Below, one piece after another: positions 58,201-64,000 of a stretch of DNA of 64,000 nucleotides. The notes under the pieces were generated by a model that did not search any database, was not told the DNA's origin, and saw nothing but the letters and a program-made list of their open reading frames with translations. Location of the stretch: assembly GCA_021521415.1 (NCBI GenBank), contig JAIQDT010007618.1, forward strand, positions 1 to 64,000, given 5' to 3'. This DNA comes from Bidens hawaiensis (taxonomy: Eukaryota; Streptophyta; Magnoliopsida; Asterales; Asteraceae). The number at the start of each line of letters is the position of its first letter. Positions within the stretch are counted from its first letter, which is position 1. The position numbers and the translations under genes are program-made.

Positions 58201-60147
58201 GGAATGGAAGAAGGGAAGTTCTTGGGGGTCATCGTCACTAAAGATGGCTTCAGAGCGAACCCTGAAAAGGTCGAAGCCATTATCAAAATGGAATCACCTA
58301 CTACCATCAAACAGGCTCAGACACTGAATGGACGACTAGTGGCACTTAATCGCTTTTTGGCAAACCACGCGGATAAGTCGTTTCCCTTCATGTCAACGTT
58401 GAGAAACTGTTTAAAGAAAACGCACTTCCGCTGGACACCAGAAGCGGAAGCAGCTTTTCAGGAGATTCGGTCACGCTTGATCGAACTCCCAACGCTCACA
58501 GCACCAAAAGCGGGAGATGAGTTAATCCTATACCTTTCCGCAACAGATAGAGCAACCGGGGCAGTCTTGCTAGTAGAGCGAAAAGGCATCCAGATGCCAA
58601 TCTATTATGTCAGTCGTATCCTAACAGACGTAGAAACCCGGTACTCTACCCTCGAAAAATTAGTCTTAGCACTTATACACGTTTCACGCAGGTTAAGACG
58701 ATATTTCCAGGGTCACCCAATCACCATTCTCTCCAACTTCAAACTTGCAAACGTTCTAGGCAAACCCGAGTTATCGGGACGCCTAGCCAAATGGGCAATT
58801 GAGTTGGGGGAGTACGCGATAAAGTATAAGCCAAGACCAGCCATAAAAGGCCAGGTTTTGGCCGACTTTATTGCAGAAGTGCCTGCATCGCGGGAAAAAG
58901 AGTGCCAGGAAGAGGCTCAACCCTCTCCAGCACAAGACATCAATGATGTCTGGCGACTCTACACTGATGGAGCAGCCAGTAACGAGGGTTCAGGCGCAGG
59001 GCTGAAACTAACCAACCCAGCAGGCCAAGAATACACTTACGCTATTCGACTGGACTTTCCAAGTACGAATAACGAAGCCGAGTATGAGGCATTCTTGGCT
59101 GGGCTGAGAATTGCGCGTAAGATGGGAGTGAAAAACTTGGAAGCCCACGTGGATTCCATGTTAGTAGCCAATCAAATCAACGGGACGTACACGGCCGTGA
59201 ACGACACAATGGCCCTGTACCTCGCACAAGCAAAATCCCTTATGCGCGATTTCAACGACTGCAAAGTCATACACGTCAAGCGAAGTGAAAACAAATCTGC
59301 GGATGCGTTAAGCAAGCTTGCATCATTAGCCTTCACCCACTTAGGAAAGGATATCCGCATTGAACTCCTCGAGACACCTTCGGTCCCGCACAAGGAAATT
59401 TGTGTCATCCAAACCGGCACAGAAACATGGATGACACCAATAATAAAATACCTTGCGGCAGGTACACTACTAGAGTCAAAAACACAGGCAAGAAAACTAC
59501 GCTGTAAAGCACTGAATTATCAACTCATCGATGACATCCTTTACAGGCGTAACTTTCTTGGCCCACTCTTAAGATGCGTGGACAACCAAGATGCTGACTA
59601 CCTCCTATGGGAAGTACACGAAGGCATCTGTGGAGTACACGCAGGTCCCCGCGCTGTTGTAGCTAAGCTAAACAACGCGGGATACTTTTGGCAGGGGATG
59701 CATACGGATGCGCTGGCATACATCAGAAAATGCAGGTCTTGCCAGCTTTACGCACCCAACACGCACCGCCCGAAGAATGAACTTGTTCCAGTCACCTCTT
59801 CATGGCCATTTCAGAAGTGGGCCATCGATGTGACAGGCCCATTTCCTACAGCAGCAGGAAATGTTCAGTTCCTAGTGGTAGCCATCGACTACTTCACCAA
59901 GTGGATAGAAGCAAAACCCTTAGCCCAAACAACCGCGAAACATATCAAAAAATTTATTTGGGAATTTATTATTTGTCGTTTTGGACTTCCACAGCTTTTG
60001 GTGAGCGATAACGGCACCAACTTTGCTGACAAGAAGCTACAACAGTGGCTGAAAGAACTTCAAATCACCACACCTTTACCTCAGTGGCACACCCGCAAGG
60101 TAATGGTGAGGTGGAAAGAGCAAATAAGAGCATCGTTGAAGGCATAA
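55300..60147 (+). CDS. Gag-protease-RT-RNase H-integrase polyprotein, Tat lineage
   Basis: A single 1615-codon frame from ATG 55300 (MVNVTPVQRP). Residues about 190-360: Gag capsid core (GAARAWFDRL, FSQHFSQQRKY, LIRTLTGKDG). About 461-474: a knuckle-like CDFHGTKGHNTEEC. About 574: protease ADNGASSTVMY, with DNG where DTG/DSG is usual. About 828-935: RT with MCIDFKDLNKACPKD, FLDAYKGYHQIHM and YMDD (928-931). About 1077: first RNase H. About 1218-1345: second RNase H (LYTDGAASNEGSG, NNEAEYEAF, SENKSADALSK). About 1432-1483: integrase zinc domain (H...CRSCQ). About 1507 and 1569: first two integrase Asp. A frameshift near 60065 ends the frame early. Confidence 0.92.
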   Translation: MVNVTPVQRPVIDQETPVTTTPATGGNTGGYTNLTNTTPVTQAGASAVNIPLGFTDAQLEKRTRVPRQTLDQVKAWAEARQKEFQAELDERLRSVQQADEFGSTRQHLNMNSECEYSDDEREESDTDANPRHKAKGKRKETDFQPKRNFGEAFKPTNAERNPRDFSKTFRPTATNAGKSKFARDIAEAIAPRSAKQMSNIGTYDGLSDPDDHLNRFIAGATVSNWTEPTWCYMFQMTLVGAARAWFDRLPVHHIYDWANFQNKFSQHFSQQRKYTEEQWTILNCVREEDESLLDFITRFNSKKLSLGNISEDLVRAAFIQGAEYQELIRTLTGKDGMPSTWDAIMTAAKRFAETEKQLGRDLPQSTHLYTQRTRENNVRIARQNKKRKLGIWQSRVNFDTSSSSHPLVGGRNHTHPSSQKHRWTPLTKSVTEIFATEKLPWPKAPMIRQRPNADQSKSCDFHGTKGHNTEECTSLKDIVEAFVKDGRLAHLVASIKKGGRNDNRYRGNGRKPVDISINMVHGKIRGRKRRTTEPCAWKEAEVRFPRVPGGPSKEGPIVIKSQLGHYITSRTVADNGASSTVMYRQFFDKLDDEDKERLETICASMEGFDGSTNTPLGILSFPVTLTDGNHSRTEDVDFVVMRKPHHTYDILFGRDGMARFNAVVSSVHGMMGWPTAEGVAMITGIPQVCIASVSSKPKPKMAKPTITEPERWAFNGKYPDQAVSIGPTVVDPTRTLLKRLLQKNADIFAWTPADMTGVPRSKAEHKLKCDPAVTPIVQKRRVMGPEQTNACRTQVKELLDAGIVRVSRYQTWVANPVMVPKNNKQWRMCIDFKDLNKACPKDCYPLPEIDLKVDSLAPFRLKCFLDAYKGYHQIHMAVDDQDKTAFRTPDGTFCYQMMPFGLKNAGSTYQRLMDNQFHAQIGRNLEVYMDDLVIKSPDPEAMLKDIEETFNTLRKINMKLNPSKCAFGMEEGKFLGVIVTKDGFRANPEKVEAIIKMESPTTIKQAQTLNGRLVALNRFLANHADKSFPFMSTLRNCLKKTHFRWTPEAEAAFQEIRSRLIELPTLTAPKAGDELILYLSATDRATGAVLLVERKGIQMPIYYVSRILTDVETRYSTLEKLVLALIHVSRRLRRYFQGHPITILSNFKLANVLGKPELSGRLAKWAIELGEYAIKYKPRPAIKGQVLADFIAEVPASREKECQEEAQPSPAQDINDVWRLYTDGAASNEGSGAGLKLTNPAGQEYTYAIRLDFPSTNNEAEYEAFLAGLRIARKMGVKNLEAHVDSMLVANQINGTYTAVNDTMALYLAQAKSLMRDFNDCKVIHVKRSENKSADALSKLASLAFTHLGKDIRIELLETPSVPHKEICVIQTGTETWMTPIIKYLAAGTLLESKTQARKLRCKALNYQLIDDILYRRNFLGPLLRCVDNQDADYLLWEVHEGICGVHAGPRAVVAKLNNAGYFWQGMHTDALAYIRKCRSCQLYAPNTHRPKNELVPVTSSWPFQKWAIDVTGPFPTAAGNVQFLVVAIDYFTKWIEAKPLAQTTAKHIKKFIWEFIICRFGLPQLLVSDNGTNFADKKLQQWLKELQITTPLPQWHTRKVMVRWKEQIRASLKA

Positions 60148-60656
60148 AGAAAAGACTCTTGGAACACAGATCTGGCTGGGTGGACGAGCTTCCGCACGTC
60201 CTTTGGGCAAACAGAACGCTGAAAAAGGCCAGTACGGGAGAAACCCCGTTCAGCCTCACTTATGGCACTGAAGCTATGGTCCCGGTCGAAATTGGTTTAC
60301 CTTCACCAAGGGTCTTGATTCAGCCAGAAGACAATGATGCGGAAAGACGGTTAGATCTTATGCTCACCGAGGAATGCAGAGACTTAGCCACAGTGCGTGA
60401 AGAGAACTACAAGCGACAAATGCAAAAGTACTACAACACGCGGGTAAAACTCTGCAACTTCAATGTAGGAGACTACATACTGCGTAACAACGAGGCTTCG
60501 AACCAAGAACGCCCAGGAAAGCTGGCCCCGGTCTGGGAAGGGCCATACCTTATCAAAGAAGTTATGGGAAAGGGCGCATACCGGCTCGAAAGGCTCGATG
60601 GCACTCCCATCCCAAGAACATGGAATGGAGCTCAATTACGCAAATGTTATATGTAG
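60045..60656 (+). pseudogene. Integrase C-terminal part, out of frame
   Basis: Continues the integrase in another frame: FTSVAHPQGNGEVERANK contains the catalytic Glu, then TPFSLTYGTEAMVPVEIG and an end, RTWNGAQLRKCYM, matching the first element. A single small indel at about 60065-60072 separates it from the 1615-codon frame; otherwise the gene would be intact. Confidence 0.85.
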
Positions 60657-61332
60657 ATCAATTCCAAACTTGTAAAGAAAAGGCCTAGAGCCACTTCTAA
60701 TGGAAATGATTCTCCTTTCACAATGTGTTAATAGCCTTACCTTTATACTTATGAACTTCCCACACTGATGTGCCGGTATTCACCGCATAAATCGGGGAAG
60801 AAGTAAGTCGTTACGTGTGGAAGGCGGCAAAACCCGCATAAACACAACGGTAAAAATTTCAAGTTTTAAGGAAAACCTACACGCAGGTCAGATGTAAGTA
60901 AAGTTTAGCCATCCTTGTAAGTGCAAGTGACGGTCTTACCCGCACAATCACGAACAAGGAAGCAAAACTTCAACCTATCATCTACCACGTTCAAAGGTTA
61001 ACTTATTCTGAACACTTAGAAAATTTCAAAGGGAAAGATGAGGAAAACTTCCACGCAGGTCAGATATAAGTAAAGTTAAGCCATCCTACTAAGTGTAAGT
61101 GACGGTCATACCCGCACAATCATGAAAGAGGAAGCGAAACAAACTTATAATTTGCCACGTTAAAAAGTTAACTTATCTAAGTACTAAAGAAATTGCTAAG
61201 TTAGATCAAAACATGCGTAAAATAAACAAGGCAAAGAACTAACACAATCTTTATTCCATCAAATTCAAATATTACAAAGATAGCTATACAAAAGCAAAAA
61301 TCTACGCTAATGGTGGAAAGGGATCTTCAGAA
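60657..61332 (+). repeat. Post-pol spacer with two tandem repeats of about 170 bp
   Basis: Units of about 172 bp (about 60845-61013 and 61014-61195) share AAAACYTMCACGCAGGTCAGA, GTAAGTGCAAGTGACGGTC/GTAAGTGTAAGTGACGGTC and ACCCGCACAATCA. They lie between pol and the antisense exon; no coding capacity. Confidence 0.75.
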
Positions 61333-61657
61333 TTAAGCTTCAGGACCACTTCCACTTGGACCCGCTCCATCAGTAGAGCGTGGTGGTTCAAGGAAAGCTT
61401 TAAGGATAGCTAGCCCATCATCAGCAGCAGCGACTTCGTTCACCTTCTCCACCACCGGATGCGGGAAGGCGGCATACTGGTTCACTGCTTGGTCATAAAC
61501 AGCTTCAGTATCCAAATCATACAAAGGGAAGTTGGAAGGCGGGATGCCTTTCTCAACGAACCCTAGACCAAGCAGGAAGCCGGCCTTTTCCCCATCCTCA
61601 TGAGAAGCGTTGAGGGCTGCGCTCATAGCATCGTCATAAGACGTCTCTGAGAAGACC
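61333..61657 (-). pseudogene. Antisense gene of second Tat element, last exon (truncated)
   Basis: A minus-strand frame with GFVEKGIPPSNFPLYDLDTE and an acidic/Ala-Gly-Pro tail, homologous to the last exon of antisense gene A (same spacing of a Phe-Asn-rich segment and an LYxLDxE motif). Reading continues upstream to 61657 (SETSYDDAMS), where the inserted LTR begins. Upstream exons lie beyond the insertion. Confidence 0.65.
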
Positions 61658-61944
61658 TGTCACACCCTCAAAATCCACTAACGGAGTTTTACCGTCAGAG
61701 GGTGTGAACTAACAGGATCGAAATCATTAGTTATAATCAAACCATAAAAACGTTTAAATGCAAATAAGTGCGGAAGCGTAAACCATATAAATAAAGATGA
61801 TTCAAACAATGCATGTTCCTAGACCGCGCGCCCGCCTCGGCTACCTGAGAATAACATACTAAAAGGGTCAACACGAGGTTGGTGAGTTCACAAGTTATAT
61901 AAAAATAAATCGTTTAGCGTTTGCGTTCAGCGTTTTACGTTAAG

Positions 61945-62190
61945 TGTCTTGCGTAACCACGTTACGGCGTTTAAGCGTTTTGCGTAACCACGTTACGGCG
62001 TTTAAGCGTTTTGCGTAACCTCGTTACGGCGTTTAAGCATTTTGCGTAACCTCGTTACGGTGTTTCAGTGTTGCGTAACCCCGTTACGACGTTTAAGTGT
62101 TGCGTAACCCCGTTACGACGTTTAAGTGTTGCGTAACCCCGTTACGACGTTTAAGTGTTGCGTAACCCCGTTACGACGTTTAAGTGTTGC
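61945..62190 (+). repeat. 28-31-bp minisatellite in the nested LTR
   Basis: About eight units of GCGTAACC(A/T/C)CGTTACG(G/A)CG plus TTTAAG and GTGTT or CGTTTT. Early units are 31 bp and late ones 29 bp. Each unit contains the palindrome GTAAC...GTTAC. Confidence 0.9.
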
Positions 62191-62874
62191 ATTACCAGAT
62201 AGTGTTATGTCAAATTATATATCGATAGGTAGCTAATCTATACAACAAGTATCGCTAAGTGGTTCGCGACCGAAGCTGACTGTTTATCAAGTGCCCGTCA
62301 CCAGGTCAATCCAGACCATGGTAAGTGTTAGCCAAAATTACACCCACTCAACCTCCAGTTGAGCTTAGCGTCGGGTGGGGTTTGTCAAACCCAGTAGTAC
62401 TACTCAACAGTGACTCGCTATTCCAAATATTAACCGGTCCGATGTGTGGGACTTCAAATGTTACGTTTGCCGCTTAGCCTTTACAAGTGATATATAATTT
62501 ATAACAAAATCTTAAATATGCGTTTATCTCAGAAAGCACGTTTATCGGAGTATGTTATCTCCCCCAAGTGAAAAACGTTTGAAAACAGTTCAAAGAGCAT
62601 GGTAAGTGAAACTCACTGTTTGCGAAGAATATCCCAAATTAGATCACCAAGTGATGCGCGTCGTAGAAACTCTCTAGCGTTCTAAATAACAAAGAGATTT
62701 TCTAAGTATCGGTACGTTTAACGAGTCTCTAGACTCGGCACATAATACCTATGCACGTAACGGATTTCGTGTTTCGTTTGTGAATCGTGTGTGACTTAAA
62801 CAAGTATAATTGTGATACGATACATGAGTGAGCAATTACTTTCGTGTCACGTACTAATAACATACTTTACTAGC

Positions 62875-63001
62875 AATTATCCCTGTAAGGGCATTTTGGT
62901 CAACAAACAAAATTAACTAACCATTATTCCCCATAAGGGCAATTTGGTCAATTCATGGCAATCAATTAGCAACTATTCCCCGCAAGGGTATTTTGGTCAA
63001 A
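62875..63001 (+). repeat. Three tandem repeats of about 55 bp
   Basis: Three units of ATTATYCCC(T/C)(G/A)(T/C)AAGGGCA(T/A)TTTGGTCAA at about 62875, 62922 and 62970. Confidence 0.7.
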
Positions 63002-64000
63002 ACATAACAAATATACAAAAACTATCATATTTCATGCATTTTTACACAACTCAGCAGTTAGTTTCATTATGACAGAATTTCTACTTGAAAGATTGTACTA
63101 TTTCACCGATCATAACGTCTCAATTAATTCACCAAAAATCACCACAGAAGCATACATATCTTAGGTTTCCAGAAAATATTTTATCTTATTTTTATTCCAC
63201 ATATTTTTCTTATAATGACCAAAACATTACAGCAAACTCATATCAGTCAGATTCATGCGCAACAGAATGTTATTTGCAATTCCCGTTAAACGAAAAATCC
63301 AATAAATGCAAGACCACTTGGGTTAGGTTTCTAACTCAATAAGTCAACTTCCAGAAGTGGAACCAACCCAATTGGCCTCGTAGATCATGAGATATAATAT
63401 TTACAAAACAACCTAACAGCAGGTCTAACAACTCAGCTTTGCACCACGTTTTTGTAAAATCATAAAAGTTAACTTTCACACGTCCAAAAATTACAAATTT
63501 ATATTCTTTAGAAACTAGACTCAACCTAGTTTACTGTAGTATCAATTATCTCATTCATTTACCACTTTTACATCCCGTTACAGTCATTCAATCATCAACA
63601 ACACAATCTGTCCAGAAACTGTTTTCATCCAAACTCAACAATTTAACTATCTATAGATCACAAATCATTCATAGAACATTCTAGACATCATAACTCCTAT
63701 CAATCATACCATACATACATATTTAGGGTTTTACTTGATATCAAACTCAAAGACAACAATAATCATGCAACAATATCAAATCTAGTTATCAATCATCATC
63801 AATTAAATCAAGAATCACATGAATATCATAATACCAAGAAATCAGCCATAAAGGTTTACAATTAACCCAATAAAACTAACAATTAAACATAGAGGATACA
63901 TAGAATAGTTGTGTATACCTTCCTAGCACCTTAATCTTCAATCAAACTTGAAAGATCTTGATTGTGTGTGTGTGTATATTAATCGATCTCAAGGAAATAA
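63002..64000. other. AT-rich sequence, no gene seen
   Basis: Probable continuation of the nested LTR element. A (GT)n run lies at about 63963-63975. The frames at 63085-63342 (plus) and 63524-63336 (minus) have no recognisable domain. Confidence 0.4.

Larger units (their letters stand above)
54271..61657 (+). mobile_element. Second Tat-lineage Ty3/gypsy element (5' part, interrupted)
   Basis: 5' LTR (54271-55237), PBS, nearly complete gag-pol, a non-coding spacer with tandem repeats, and the last exon of an antisense gene. It is a relative of the 10.5-24.0 kb element but distinct (LTR 967 bp against 797 bp). It is cut at 61,657 by another element beginning TGTCACACCC. Its 3' part and 3' LTR are outside the window, so age cannot be judged from LTR divergence. 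Confidence 0.88.
61658..64000. mobile_element. LTR of a nested gypsy-type element (runs off window)
   Basis: Begins TGTCACACCC, a common start of plant gypsy LTRs, exactly where the antisense exon is interrupted. It is non-coding throughout, with internal tandem repeats at 61945-62190 and 62875-63001. No PBS or coding region is seen before the window ends, so whether this is a solo LTR or one end of an element, and its orientation, are open. Confidence 0.5.

Noticed and set aside
61945..62190. CRISPR-like array
   Set aside because: Units are contiguous without unique spacers and lie in a plant LTR; it is a minisatellite.

Overview
The window is nuclear DNA of a eudicot plant. The one clear host gene has seven exons with GT/AG introns and encodes a WNK-type protein kinase. 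Nearly everything else recognisable is transposable-element or endogenous pararetrovirus DNA, set in AT-rich, mostly non-coding sequence. The families (Tat-lineage Ty3/gypsy elements with antisense genes, gypsy LTRs starting TGTCACACCC, a Cassandra-type TRIM) would fit an Asteraceae genome, but that is inference; no organelle, bacterial or rRNA-array sequence is seen.

Layout. 1-10.2 kb: AT-rich sequence with a broken gypsy remnant (PBS and gag zinc-knuckle piece, 2.4-4.0 kb), a 430-bp repeated module, a fold-back MITE (6656-7171) and a 169-bp tandem duplication. 10.25-24.18 kb: a small hAT-like element (CAGG...CCTG) split by a complete 13.5-kb Tat-lineage gypsy element with 797/798-bp LTRs and a perfect CCCTT target duplication. 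Its gag-pol is broken. Between pol and the 3' LTR it carries two tandem, diverged copies of an antisense, intron-containing gene with the 'putative gypsy-type transposase' domain, each with its own TATA box.

24.78-43.39 kb: an 18.6-kb block of endogenous caulimovirid-like pararetrovirus, in at least four rearranged pieces pointing in both directions. Its centre is a near-perfect palindrome with arms of about 4.7 kb. Gene order by comparing pieces is movement protein, coat/zinc knuckle, protease, RT, RNase H, a small ORF, then a C-terminal ORF. No piece holds an intact polymerase, and stops and frameshifts are common. Both outer ends fall at the tRNA-Met priming site.

43.74-47.32 kb: the WNK2/3-like kinase gene, starting only about 350 bp from the virus block. 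48.42-50.34 kb: a decayed Helitron (antisense) with RepHel/PIF1 motifs and a CTAG 3' end. 50.37-54.27 kb: gypsy LTR fragments, a Cassandra TRIM whose LTR holds 5S rRNA-derived sequence, and several simple repeats. 54.27-61.66 kb: a second Tat-lineage gypsy element with one 1615-codon gag-pol frame, one frameshift in the integrase, and the last exon of its antisense gene; it is interrupted at 61,657 by another LTR element that runs off the window.

The two Tat elements explain each other: the intact frame at 55.3-60.1 kb shows what is lost in the 11.3-16.6 kb copy, including an integrase-N-terminal deletion of about 420 bp. Likewise the viral pieces can be ordered only by comparing them. All coordinates and identities are by eye; no alignment or database search was run.
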